Shown here: positions 49,728-58,239 of the stretch, piece after piece
Layout: every line of letters starts with the position of its first letter
Position numbering within the stretch: position 1 is the stretch's first letter
Assembly (NCBI GenBank): GCA_025149125.1
Contig: CP102272.1
Location: forward strand, 2,232,001-2,296,000
DNA: 64,000 nucleotides
Origin: [Clostridium] asparagiforme DSM 15981
Lineage (GTDB): Bacteria; Bacillota; Clostridia; Lachnospirales; Lachnospiraceae
Direction: 5' to 3'
Position numbers and translations under genes: made by a program
The notes under the pieces: model-generated
Database searches by the model: none
What the model saw: only the letters and a program-made list of their open reading frames with translations
What the model was told of the DNA's origin: nothing

Positions 49728-49756
49728 TTGTCCTAAGGACAGGGGTGTGATATACT
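49728..49756 (+). promoter_or_regulatory. MATE promoter with palindrome on the -35
   Basis: TTGTCC (49728-49733), 17-bp spacer, TATACT (49751-49756). A perfect 13-bp palindrome TGTCCT-A-AGGACA overlaps the -35. Confidence 0.65.
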
Positions 49757-49845
49757 GAAACGATACGGCGGCATTTCCGGGCGTTTTGGGGAACTGCAGG
49801 CTGCAATCGTGAGAGGGGCGGGCGCGTTCCTGCCGGGGGGAAAAG

Positions 49846-51231
49846 ATGAGACAGCTAATCGGAAACAAAAAATTTTACCAGCGGGTTTTACTGATCGCTG
49901 TGCCGATCATGATTCAGAACGGAATCACAAATTTTGTCAGCCTGCTGGACAATATTATGGTGGGTATGGTGGGCACGGAACAGATGACGGGAGTGGCCAT
50001 TGTGAACCAGCTGCTGTTTGTCTATAATATCAGCATTTTTGGGGTGATCTCCGGCGCTGGAATCTTTGGCGCCCAGTTTTTCGGCGGCGGAAACCATGAT
50101 GGAGTCCGCCACACCTTCCGGTTTAAAATGATCGCCAGCCTGATTCTGACTGCCGCAGCCGCGACGCTGCTCCTGTTTCAGGGCGAGGGCCTGATTACCA
50201 TGTATCTCCACGGGGAGGGCAACGAGGCCGCTTTGGGGCTTGCCCTGGGACAGGGAAAAAAATATCTGGCGGTCATGCTGCTGGGCCTGCTCCCCTTTGG
50301 CGTGGAACAGGTTTATACCAGCACCCTGAGGGAGTGCGCGGAGACGGTAATTCCCATGAAAGCGGGCATCGCGGCGGTTTTCGTGAACCTGGTGCTGAAC
50401 TATATTCTGATCTTCGGCAAATTCGGGGCCCCGGCCCTGGGGGTGGTGGGGGCCGCCGTGGCTACCGTGATCTCCCGATACGTGGAGGCATCCATTGTAA
50501 TTATCTGGACGCACCGACACACCAGGAGAAATCCCTTCATTGCAGGGGCGTACAGGAGCTTTTACATACCGGCCGGCCTGGTTAAGAGCATTGTGGTCAA
50601 GGGCACTCCGCTGATGATCAACGAGGCGCTGTGGGCCGTGGGAATGGCTGCGATCATGCAGTGCTATTCTCTGCGGGGGCTGGAGGCGGTTGCAGGGCTC
50701 AACATTTCCTCCACCATCGGCAATGTGTTCAACGTGGTTTATCTGGCCTTCGGAAATGCGGTTTCCATCATTGTGGGACAGCTGCTGGGGGCGGGAAAGA
50801 TGAAGGAGGCCAGGGAAACGGACACGAAGCTGATCGCGTTCTCCGTGGCGGCCTGCGTCTGCATCGGAGCGATTCTGGCCCTTTTAGCGCCTCTGTTTCC
50901 GGAAATCTACAATACCAGCGGGGAAGTAAAAGCGCTGGCGGCTTCATTTATCCGAATCATCGCCCTTTGCATGCCCATGGGGGCGTTCATCCACGCGTCC
51001 TATTTCACGCTGCGCTCCGGCGGAAAGACCGTCGTCACCTTCTTGTTCGACAGCGTGTTCATGTGGCTGGTGAATATTCCCTTCGCCTATGTGCTCAGCA
51101 GATACACCGGGCTTCCCATCGTGCCGCTCTATCTGGCCTGCCAGATGATCGACCTGATCAAATGCTTCATCGGTTTCGCACTGGTGAAAAACGGGATCTG
51201 GATCCAGAATATTGTAGAAACAAAGCCGTGA
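49846..51231 (+). CDS. MATE-family efflux transporter
   Basis: 461 residues, twelve membrane segments in two repeats. Family features: LIAVPIMIQNGITNFVSLLDNIMVG at the N-terminus and GTPLMINEALWAVGMAA in the second half. Exports organic cations or drugs with Na+ or H+. The start follows CGGGGGGAAAAG. The special promoter region (direct repeats plus palindrome) suggests specific induction, but no regulator gene is adjacent. No terminator is evident before the next gene. Confidence 0.94.
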   Translation: MRQLIGNKKFYQRVLLIAVPIMIQNGITNFVSLLDNIMVGMVGTEQMTGVAIVNQLLFVYNISIFGVISGAGIFGAQFFGGGNHDGVRHTFRFKMIASLILTAAAATLLLFQGEGLITMYLHGEGNEAALGLALGQGKKYLAVMLLGLLPFGVEQVYTSTLRECAETVIPMKAGIAAVFVNLVLNYILIFGKFGAPALGVVGAAVATVISRYVEASIVIIWTHRHTRRNPFIAGAYRSFYIPAGLVKSIVVKGTPLMINEALWAVGMAAIMQCYSLRGLEAVAGLNISSTIGNVFNVVYLAFGNAVSIIVGQLLGAGKMKEARETDTKLIAFSVAACVCIGAILALLAPLFPEIYNTSGEVKALAASFIRIIALCMPMGAFIHASYFTLRSGGKTVVTFLFDSVFMWLVNIPFAYVLSRYTGLPIVPLYLACQMIDLIKCFIGFALVKNGIWIQNIVETKP

Positions 51232-51326
51232 AGGCAGGGGAGAAGACGGCGTTTACAGGCAGACATTCCGGGAGGGCTTTCCGTCAGGGGAGCTCTCTTT
51301 TGCGCGCTCCGGGAGGGGACAGGGAG

Positions 51327-51355
51327 TTACCAATCCAAACGGGCGGGAATATACT
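51327..51355 (+). promoter_or_regulatory. sigma-A promoter of ytaF
   Basis: TTACCA (51327-51332), 17-bp spacer, TATACT (51350-51355). Confidence 0.5.
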
Positions 51356-51380
51356 AAAAGAAAAAGCAACGGATGGCAAT

Positions 51381-52010
51381 ATGCTGAAAATCATTACCTT
51401 TGTCCTTGCGCTCTGCACGGACACTTTTGTGGCCAGTCTGGCATATGGCGCCAACCAGGTGCAGATTTCCTGGCAGAAGGCCGTGGCCTTAAACGGCATC
51501 TGCAGCGGCTGCCTGGGGCTGGCGCTGGGCCTGGGAACCCTGATTCAGGTGTTGGTGCCCCAGGAGCTGGCCCGGTCGGTGGGATTTGTTTGTCTGTTTT
51601 TCCTGGGAGTGGTAAAGCTTCTGGATTACAGCATCAAGCGATATATCAACAATCATTGTACGCTCAACAAAAATTTTCATTTTTCCCTTTCGGGGCTGAA
51701 AATCATCATCAACATTTACGGGGATCCCATGGCGGCGGACTGGGACGATTCCAAATCCCTCTCCTGGAAAGAGACGATCTGCCTGGGCCTGGCCATGTCC
51801 ATCGACTCGCTGGTGGCCGGAACCATGGCCGCATTTGTGGATCTGCCGGCTCTTCTGACCGTCGCAACCTGCTTTGCAATGGGGATGGCGCTTATGTACG
51901 CCGGGCTTTACGCCGGACAGCGTCTGATTGCCAGGGACGGGCTGGACCTCTCCTGGCTTTCGGGCCTGCTGTTTATTTTCCTGGCATTTTCGAGGACCAG
52001 AGGGGGGTGA
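51381..52010 (+). CDS. ytaF: YtaF/MntP-like sporulation membrane protein
   Basis: 209 residues, about six membrane segments in two repeats, each with an aspartate motif: CTDTFVASLAYG in the first and AMSIDSLVAGTMA in the second. This is the MntP-type Asp pattern, so metal (Mn2+) export is possible, while the central loop (IKRYINNH, KIIINIYGDP) fits YtaF of spore formers. ATG 51381 is the first Met of the conserved part; the open frame runs far upstream, but only as a shadow of the MATE gene. Weak ribosome site (GGATGG). Confidence 0.85.
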   Translation: MLKIITFVLALCTDTFVASLAYGANQVQISWQKAVALNGICSGCLGLALGLGTLIQVLVPQELARSVGFVCLFFLGVVKLLDYSIKRYINNHCTLNKNFHFSLSGLKIIINIYGDPMAADWDDSKSLSWKETICLGLAMSIDSLVAGTMAAFVDLPALLTVATCFAMGMALMYAGLYAGQRLIARDGLDLSWLSGLLFIFLAFSRTRGG

Positions 52011-52255
52011 GAGGAATGCTCCCGGGGTGGCGCAGGCGGACCGGCCCGCACGCGGGTGACAGGATTCAGGATAAATTAAGAAGGCCGTAAAGTCTTTGCA
52101 GAGGGTCTATGCTATAATTTAAGAAAAATGGTGCGCCGGTTATCAGCCTGGCATGGGCCGGACGATTGGCGCCGCGGTATCATGATGGAAACACAGTCCC
52201 TGCCGTCAGCCGGCAGGAGAGAAGCAACAGCAAAAGCTCGGCGAGGAGGAGACAG
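52011..52255. promoter_or_regulatory. leader region of the secreted protein gene
   Basis: Extended -10 promoter TGC-TATAAT (52113-52118), then a ~130-bp untranslated leader; ribosome site GGAGGAGACAG before 52256. No ORF supported. Confidence 0.5.
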
Positions 52256-53098
52256 ATGAAAAAACGATGGACGGCAGTAGCGGCTGCAATGCTCTTGACG
52301 GCGGCGGTCGGCGCGGGAACCGCTTACGCCCACGATGCGGAGTACGGGATGTGGACAGGGGAACAGAACGGCCTGCTTTTAGGGATTGTGGAGGAAGCAG
52401 GGGAGGACTGGGCTGTTTTAAAGGAAGTTAAGGCGCTGCCCAGCGGAGATAAAGACGGGGTGAACGACCGCCAGCTGCCGCCGGAGGAGGTGCCGGAACG
52501 CCTGAAAGTGACGGACCTGAGGCCGTATTTGATCTCGTACAATAAGGTGGAGAAGCCGCAGGCCGGGCAGTGTCTGCTGGTCAGCGCTGATCTGGGAAAA
52601 AATGGAGAGTGGAAAGCGCTGTGGCCTCCCTATGAGGTCAGCAGCCTGGACACGTCCACTCTGGAATTCCAGGCCGATGAGGATAAAAACATGTACGGCG
52701 CAGCCTGGGAGCGGTTTGTGCATTCCGGAGGGAAGGACTACCGGTTTGCGTTCGAACACGGAGATTTGTCCGACACCCTTTATTTACAGGTTCCCCGGGA
52801 CGACGGCACCATGGAAAACCAGATCATTTTCCAGCGGGAAAACAAAATTGAGAGCCAGGCAGCCGACAGCCTGGAAGCGGCGACGGACAAGGAGACCGCC
52901 GCCGTTCAGGAGAGCGCCGCAGCCGGGCAGACGGAACCGGAAACCACACCCGCGGCCCAGGCGGCGGGTGCTGAGACCGCTCAGGCGGAGGAGACGGGCA
53001 CGGCGTCCATGGGGCTGGAGACGGTTTTGATCGCGATTGCGGCCGGATTCTTCGGGGGGATGGTGATCAGTAGGTTGCGGAAAAATAAGAAACGGTAG
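52256..53098 (+). CDS. secreted, C-terminally membrane-anchored protein of unknown function
   Basis: 280 residues. Signal peptide MKKRWTAVAAAMLLTAAVGAG with AYA-H cleavage near residue 23. A ~180-residue extracellular domain not recognised by me follows, then a low-complexity Glu/Ala/Thr/Gln-rich spacer (about 200-250). A C-terminal membrane segment (VLIAIAAGFFGGMVI) with a basic KNKKR tail closes it. The layout resembles a wall-spanning surface protein, though there is no LPxTG. It is a single gene with own promoter and terminator. Confidence 0.75.
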   Translation: MKKRWTAVAAAMLLTAAVGAGTAYAHDAEYGMWTGEQNGLLLGIVEEAGEDWAVLKEVKALPSGDKDGVNDRQLPPEEVPERLKVTDLRPYLISYNKVEKPQAGQCLLVSADLGKNGEWKALWPPYEVSSLDTSTLEFQADEDKNMYGAAWERFVHSGGKDYRFAFEHGDLSDTLYLQVPRDDGTMENQIIFQRENKIESQAADSLEAATDKETAAVQESAAAGQTEPETTPAAQAAGAETAQAEETGTASMGLETVLIAIAAGFFGGMVISRLRKNKKR

Positions 53099-53120
53099 AA
53101 TTGAATGCGGGATCATCATC

Positions 53121-53162
53121 AAAACGGCGCCGGAGGCCAGAGGCTCTCAGACGCCGTTTTTT
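53121..53162 (+). terminator. rho-independent terminator
   Basis: AAAACGGCG / CGCCGTTTT stem with a looped GGCC...-rich middle and T6 tail. Confidence 0.75.
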
Positions 53163-53175
53163 GAAACGCTTCCCG

Positions 53176-53204
53176 TTTTCAAGCGCCGCAAAATGTAGTA
53201 TACT
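53176..53204 (+). promoter_or_regulatory. sigma-A promoter of the SpoU gene
   Basis: TTTTCA (53176-53181), 17-bp spacer, TATACT (53199-53204). Confidence 0.6.
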
Positions 53205-53265
53205 TTCTGTAAATAGTTTGCTATTCAGAATCAGGCGCGTCCCGCGCCTGCCAAAGGAGTCTCAC

Positions 53266-54093
53266 ATGCCAAACATCAACGAAATTACCGATTTTTCCGC
53301 CCCGGAGCTGGACGTCTACGCCCGGTACTCGGAAGTACAGCTGTTAAACCGCCACGAGCCGGAAAAAGGCGTTTTTATCGCCGAGAGTCCCAAAGTGATT
53401 GGGCGCGCCCTGGATGCGGGCTGCGTTCCGATATCCCTGCTTCTTGAGCGCGCGCACGTGGAAGGGCAGGGGAAGGAAATCATCAGCCGGTGCGGTGAAA
53501 TCCCCGTCTACACGGCTGAATTTGACGTGCTGACAAAGCTTACCGGCTTTAAATTGACCCGCGGCATGCTCTGCGCCATGTATCGCCCTAAGCTGCCCGC
53601 CGTCGAGGCGGTCTGCCGCGGAGCGCGCCGCATCGCCGTGCTGGAAAACGTGATGAATCCCACCAATATCGGCGCGATTTTCCGCTCCGCCGCCGCGCTC
53701 AACATGGACGCGGTGCTGCTGACGCCCGCATGCAGCAATCCCCTGTACCGCAGGGCAATCCGCGTCAGCATGGGTACGGTATTCCAGGTGCCCTGGACCT
53801 TTCTGGAGGGCACGGAGTGGCCGCAGCACGGGATGGAGCTTCTGAGCGGCCTGGGCTTTAAAACCGCGGCTATGGCCCTCAGCGACGAATCCGTCAGAAT
53901 CGACGATCCGCGGCTTATGGCGGAGGACAGGCTGGCCCTGATTCTGGGAACGGAGGGCGACGGGCTGGCAGAAGAAACCATTGCGGACTGCGACTACACG
54001 GTCCGGATTCCCATGGCCCACGGCGTGGACTCGTTAAATGTGGCGGCCGCCAGCGCCGTCGCCTTTTGGCAGCTCGGCAGCCGTCCTACCTAG
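53266..54093 (+). CDS. SpoU/TrmH-family RNA 2'-O-methyltransferase
   Basis: 275 residues. The N-terminal substrate-binding part is followed by the knotted SPOUT domain with motif 1 NPTNIGAIFRSAAAL, motif 2 ILGTEGDGL, and motif 3 IPMAHGVDSLNVAAASAV. Methylates ribose in rRNA or tRNA with SAM. The ATG at 53266 follows AAAGGAGTCTCAC. Its end overlaps the convergent ECF gene by 8 bp. Confidence 0.94.
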   Translation: MPNINEITDFSAPELDVYARYSEVQLLNRHEPEKGVFIAESPKVIGRALDAGCVPISLLLERAHVEGQGKEIISRCGEIPVYTAEFDVLTKLTGFKLTRGMLCAMYRPKLPAVEAVCRGARRIAVLENVMNPTNIGAIFRSAAALNMDAVLLTPACSNPLYRRAIRVSMGTVFQVPWTFLEGTEWPQHGMELLSGLGFKTAAMALSDESVRIDDPRLMAEDRLALILGTEGDGLAEETIADCDYTVRIPMAHGVDSLNVAAASAVAFWQLGSRPT

Positions 54094-54607
54094 CAGCCAT
54101 CATCCGCTTCATATCCGGCACGGCCGCCAGCAGCGGGAACAGGGCGGTGGAGATCACCAGCCCGCTGGCGCCCTGGATCAGGTTCGCCGGTACGCTGGCA
54201 AAGGCCGCGGCTGTGCCGTAGATAAAGCTCTCGCAGAAACAGTATCCGCCCGCCACCAGGGCCACATCGATCAGACCGCAGATTGCAACCGCAACCGTGC
54301 GGTTTTTTAGATGCCCGGACAGCCGCCGGAAGGCGTGGCCGGCCAGAAATGCCACCAGTCCCTTGATGACAAATGTGATCGGCACATAGAGAAAATATCC
54401 CCCTAAAAGATCAGCCATGGCCGAACCCATTCCCGCCGCCAGAAACGCCGCGCCGGGATTTAAAAAGATGCCGCACAGAATCACAACCGCGTCGCCCGGA
54501 TGGATGTAGCCGCCGGTTCCCGGCGTTGGGATGCGGATTGCCATGGTTGCCACGCAGGCCAGCGCGGCGAACATGGCGGCGATTACCATTTTTTTCGTCT
54601 GTCTCAT
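54086..54607 (-). CDS. ECF transporter S component
   Basis: 173 residues, six membrane segments. The pattern GTGGYIHPGDAVVILCGIFLNPGAAFLAAGMGSAMADLLGGYFLYVP is that of vitamin-binding S subunits working with a shared EcfAAT module. The vitamin is not clear (pyridoxine, hydroxymethylpyrimidine or thiamin-type members share this motif). Ribosome site GGGAGG. No EcfA/T genes nearby, so it is a group II component. Confidence 0.88.
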   Translation of the reverse strand: MRQTKKMVIAAMFAALACVATMAIRIPTPGTGGYIHPGDAVVILCGIFLNPGAAFLAAGMGSAMADLLGGYFLYVPITFVIKGLVAFLAGHAFRRLSGHLKNRTVAVAICGLIDVALVAGGYCFCESFIYGTAAAFASVPANLIQGASGLVISTALFPLLAAVPDMKRMMAAR

Positions 54608-54943
54608 AATTGATTACCTCCCGGTTTTCTGTAAATGTTGGTATTACTATATCGGAAAAGTGGACCGAACAAAATAGCCAGTTATAGTATAAATAACCAG
54701 TCCAGTATGTGGGACAGCCTCTGTCGGGCGAACCGGACTCCCCGCATTTCCCCGGACCCAGCGAAGGAAAATTGGTGAAGGTGCACAAATGTTCATGGAA
54801 TTTTAACATAAAAAGCAAATTGTTTCACATTTTATGCCGGAACATGGTATAATCATTCATATGAAGAAACAATGTTGCATGTGGGCTTGATTTTATTGAA
54901 TTATTGTTTTGTTAAGCATATGATAGAGACAGGAGGAAGAAAC
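54608..54943. promoter_or_regulatory. 336-bp divergent region between ECF gene and mur operon
   Basis: On the minus strand, TATACT/TATAGT-like -10 boxes lie at about 54635-54690. Farther out is a GC-rich stretch (54715-54770) with GTCCGGGGA-type repeats and GACAG-AGG-CTGTC. On the plus strand, TATAAT at 54849-54854 serves the regulator. The inverted repeat TTGTTTC (54830-54836) / GAAACAA (54866-54872) brackets it and may be the RpiR-type operator. No known riboswitch core was recognised. Confidence 0.45.
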
Positions 54944-55828
54944 ATGAAAAGTGTTTTGGTGCGGCTGAACGAATACCAGTTACAGATGACGCCGGCGGAG
55001 AGCGAGGTCGTCCAGTACATACTGCATCACCCGGAGAAGGCGGCGGAGCTGTCGGTTCACGAGCTTTCGGCCCGGGCGTTCTCTTCATCGGCGACCATCG
55101 TGCGGATGTGCCGCCGGCTGGGGTTCGACGGGTATAAGGAATTGCGGCGTTCGCTCCAGTATGAGCTGGCGGTGCGCAAGCAGTCGGAGATGGAGAAGCG
55201 GGACGAAGTGTCGCGGGAGGATTCCCTGGAACAGATGGTGGATAAGATCACTTACAAGAATATCGTTTCCCTGGAGGAGACGAAAAATCTGGTGGATCTT
55301 CCGGTTTTGCAGAAATGTGTGGATCTCATGTGCGTGGCGCGGAATATCTGCCTGTTCGGAATCGGTTCGTCTCTCTGTGTGGCCCGGGACGCTTACCTGA
55401 AATTCCTGCGCCTGGATAAGGCCTGCGTTCTCAACGACGACTGGCATTCCCAGCTGCTTCAGGCGCGCAACATGCGGCCGGAGGATGTGGGGCTGTTTAT
55501 CAGCTATTCCGGCCAGACCGAGGAGCTGATCAAATGCGCGGAGGCGGTGAAAAAATCCGGCGCGAAGATGATTCTGATCACCCGGTTTGCCGCCTCGGCC
55601 CTTTCGGACTTAGCCGACTACAACCTGTATGTGGCGGCCAATGAATCGCTGTTCCGCAACGGGGCCATGAGCAGCCGGATCAGCCAGCTCAACATGATCG
55701 ATATCCTGTATACCGCCTACGCGAATACGGATTACGAACGTTCAATGGCGCGTCTCTGTGCGACGCACATTGAGAAGCCAAACTATAAAAATGCCAAGGA
55801 GGTCAAGCGTTATGCTGGAACTGAATAA
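54944..55828 (+). CDS. murR: MurR/RpiR-family transcriptional regulator
   Basis: 294 residues. N-terminal RpiR helix-turn-helix (PAESEVVQYILHHPEKAAELSVHELSARAFSSSATIVRMCRRLGFDGYKELR region), C-terminal SIS domain (about 120-260; ICLFGIGSSLCVARDAYLKF, VGLFISYSGQTEEL) that senses a phosphosugar, presumably MurNAc 6-phosphate. ATG 54944 follows AGGAGGAAG. Overlaps murQ by 17 bp, so it is the first gene of the operon it likely controls. Confidence 0.9.
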   Translation: MKSVLVRLNEYQLQMTPAESEVVQYILHHPEKAAELSVHELSARAFSSSATIVRMCRRLGFDGYKELRRSLQYELAVRKQSEMEKRDEVSREDSLEQMVDKITYKNIVSLEETKNLVDLPVLQKCVDLMCVARNICLFGIGSSLCVARDAYLKFLRLDKACVLNDDWHSQLLQARNMRPEDVGLFISYSGQTEELIKCAEAVKKSGAKMILITRFAASALSDLADYNLYVAANESLFRNGAMSSRISQLNMIDILYTAYANTDYERSMARLCATHIEKPNYKNAKEVKRYAGTE

Positions 55829-56702
55829 ACTGACCACGGAGGCCCGCAATCCGGGAACGGCCGGATTGGACACCATGACGCCGCTTGAGATCGCGACGGT
55901 GATGAACCGGGAGGACGAACAGGTAGTCGCGGGCGTCCGCAAGGTGCTGCCGGAGGTGGCCGCCGCCATCGGATGGGTGCAGGAGTCCTTTGAAGCGGGC
56001 GGAAAACTGGTCTACATGGGTGCCGGGACGTCGGGGCGCCTGGGGGTGTTGGACAGCGTGGAGTGTCCTCCCACCTTTGGGGTTCCGCCGGAAATGGTGG
56101 TGGGCCTGATCGCAGGAGGCGACCGGGCGTTTGTGAAGGCCGTGGAGGGGGCGGAGGATTCCGAAGCCCTGGCCCTTGAGGAGCTTAAGGCCCTGCCGTT
56201 AAACGGGCGGGACGTGGTGATCGGGATTGCGGCTTCCGGGCGCACGCCCTACGTGATCGGCGGGCTGCAATACGCCAGATCCCTGGGCTGCAAAACCGTG
56301 GCCATCGCGTGCAACGCCGGCAGTCTGGTGGGAAACGCCGCGGACCTGGCCATCGAGCCGGTGGTGGGACCGGAGGTGCTGACGGGTTCCACCCGTTTAA
56401 AGGCCGGAACCGCCCAGAAAATGATTCTCAACATGATTTCCACCGGCGCAATGGTGGGCATCGGAAAGGTCTACCAGAACCTGATGGTGGACGTGATGCA
56501 GACCAACGAAAAGCTCCGCGTCCGGGCCAGAAATATCGTGACGGAGGCCACGGGCTGTTCGGACGAACAGGCTTGCCGGCTGCTGGAGGCGGCGGGGGGA
56601 AACGCCAAGACCGCCATTGTGATGGAACTGTTAAATTGTACCGCAAAGGAAGCGGAACAGAATTTGAAACGCGCTCATGGGCATATCCGAAAATGCCTTT
56701 GA
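55812..56702 (+). CDS. murQ: N-acetylmuramic acid 6-phosphate etherase
   Basis: 296 residues. SIS-type lyase that removes the lactyl ether from MurNAc 6-phosphate to give GlcNAc 6-phosphate. Motifs: LTTEARNPGTAGLDTM, YMGAGTSGRLGVLDSVECPPTFG, IAASGRTPYVIGGL and GSTRLKAGTAQKMILNMIST. ATG 55812 lies inside the end of murR, with AAGGAGGTC as ribosome site. Confidence 0.97.
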   Translation: MLELNKLTTEARNPGTAGLDTMTPLEIATVMNREDEQVVAGVRKVLPEVAAAIGWVQESFEAGGKLVYMGAGTSGRLGVLDSVECPPTFGVPPEMVVGLIAGGDRAFVKAVEGAEDSEALALEELKALPLNGRDVVIGIAASGRTPYVIGGLQYARSLGCKTVAIACNAGSLVGNAADLAIEPVVGPEVLTGSTRLKAGTAQKMILNMISTGAMVGIGKVYQNLMVDVMQTNEKLRVRARNIVTEATGCSDEQACRLLEAAGGNAKTAIVMELLNCTAKEAEQNLKRAHGHIRKCL

Positions 56703-56770
56703 CGGATAGGGGAATGCGGGCCCAATGGGTTCCGCAATGCAAAAAAACAAGAAAGTGAGAGGTGAATTCT

Positions 56771-58228
56771 ATGAGTAATGAAGAGCTCGCAAAGAAAATC
56801 GTCGACTTGCTGGGGGGCAAGGATAATATTCTGAACGCGGAAAACTGTATGACGCGCATCCGGGTCAATGTGAAGGACGGGTCCAAGGCGGACCGCCAGG
56901 CCATCAAGAACACGCCGGGCGTTCTGGGCGTGGTGGGAGACGAACCCGACTACATCCAGGTGGTGCTGGGACCGGGCAAGGTTCGGGACGTGATGCAGAT
57001 CTGCACCACCAAGCTGGGCGTGAAGGAACAGGCCCCCGGTCAGGGGAGCAAAGAGCAGCCCAAGGGTCAGGTGGGCGACTGGGAGGCCAACAAGAAGGCC
57101 GTCAAGAGCAACCAGAAGCACCAGAAGCTGATCAACAAGGTGCGCGTCCTGGCCGACATTTTTACGCCCATGATCCCGGCGTTCATCGCCTCCGGTATCT
57201 GCAACGGACTGGGCAAGGTCATCAAGATTCTGATGACAAACGGCGTGCTGCCGGATGTGGTGGCCGTGGTGGTTATCTACAACATTTTCGTTCTGATCGG
57301 CAACGCGTTCCTTTCTTACATGGCGATCTTCACCGGCGTGCGGGCCGCCAAACAGTTCGGCGTCAACGAGATGCTGGGCGGTATGATCGGCGCGGCCTCC
57401 TTAAACTCCGTGATTAACACCATTTCCACAGCCATCGGCTGGTACAACAAGGACGTGGTCAACGACTCCGTGCTGGCGACCGGCGCGGGCGGCATCATCG
57501 GCGTTGTGATCGGCGTGTGGATTCTGGCACAGATCGAGCGCAGGGTGCACAAGCATATGCCGGAGGTGCTGGACGTGTCCTTCACGCCACTGATTTCCAT
57601 GTTGATTGCAGTGCCGCTCTTTGTGCTGATCGTGATGCCGGTGACCGGCTGGCTGTCCACCCTGGTTTCGGCGTTCCTGAACCTGTTTATCAATTCCACC
57701 AATCCCGTGGTCAGCGTGATTGCCGGATATATTTTGGCGGCTACCTTCCTGCCGCTGGTGCTGTTGGGACTGCACAGAGGGCTTGTACCCATCTACGCCA
57801 TCCAGATTGAATCCCTGGGCGGCACCACCCTGTTTCCGGCAGTGGCCATGGCGGGCGCCGGACAGGTGGGAGCGGCGATCGCCCTGTACATCAAGGCAAA
57901 ACGGGTGGGCAACCACCGCCTGAACCGCGTCATCGCAGGCGCTCTGCCCGCAGGCATTCTGGGCATCGGAGAACCCCTGATCTACGGCGTCACCCTGCCG
58001 TTAATGAAGCCCTTTATCACAGCCGGTCTGGGAGCCGGTTTCGGCGGAGCCTACGTCATGCTGACTCATGTCATGAGTACGGCATACAGCCCCTCGGGTC
58101 TGCTGGCAGTCACTCATATGCTGCCGGAGTGCATGCTGAATTATCTGATCGGTATGGTCATCGCCTACATCGCAGCCGCGGTGATCACCTATATCTTTAT
58201 TCCGGTTGAGGATATCGAGAACGCATAG
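56771..58228 (+). CDS. murP: PTS N-acetylmuramic acid-type EIIBC transporter
   Basis: 485 residues. EIIB domain with phosphorylated cysteine C26 (NAENCMTRIRV), charged linker, EIIC domain with about ten membrane segments (FIASGICNGLGKVI, GLHRGLVPIYAIQIE, GIGEPLIYGVTLPLMKP). No EIIA domain, as in MurP, which uses the glucose EIIA. Position after murQ supports MurNAc as substrate. ATG 56771 with GAGAGGTGA upstream. Confidence 0.92.
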   Translation: MSNEELAKKIVDLLGGKDNILNAENCMTRIRVNVKDGSKADRQAIKNTPGVLGVVGDEPDYIQVVLGPGKVRDVMQICTTKLGVKEQAPGQGSKEQPKGQVGDWEANKKAVKSNQKHQKLINKVRVLADIFTPMIPAFIASGICNGLGKVIKILMTNGVLPDVVAVVVIYNIFVLIGNAFLSYMAIFTGVRAAKQFGVNEMLGGMIGAASLNSVINTISTAIGWYNKDVVNDSVLATGAGGIIGVVIGVWILAQIERRVHKHMPEVLDVSFTPLISMLIAVPLFVLIVMPVTGWLSTLVSAFLNLFINSTNPVVSVIAGYILAATFLPLVLLGLHRGLVPIYAIQIESLGGTTLFPAVAMAGAGQVGAAIALYIKAKRVGNHRLNRVIAGALPAGILGIGEPLIYGVTLPLMKPFITAGLGAGFGGAYVMLTHVMSTAYSPSGLLAVTHMLPECMLNYLIGMVIAYIAAAVITYIFIPVEDIENA

Positions 58229-58239
58229 GAGCGAAGTCC

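Noticed and set aside
50631..51380. Long open frame running upstream of ytaF through the MATE gene (459 codons in total)
   Set aside because: The MATE frame has clear family similarity across the same bases. The upstream part of the other frame encodes low-complexity Arg/Gly/His-rich sequence without ribosome site, typical of GC-rich shadow frames. Only 51381-52010 is kept.
51232..51380. Manganese (yybP-ykoY) riboswitch in front of the YtaF/MntP-like gene
   Set aside because: The region is short and a promoter lies only 25 bp before the start. I could not find the conserved loop sequences of that class.
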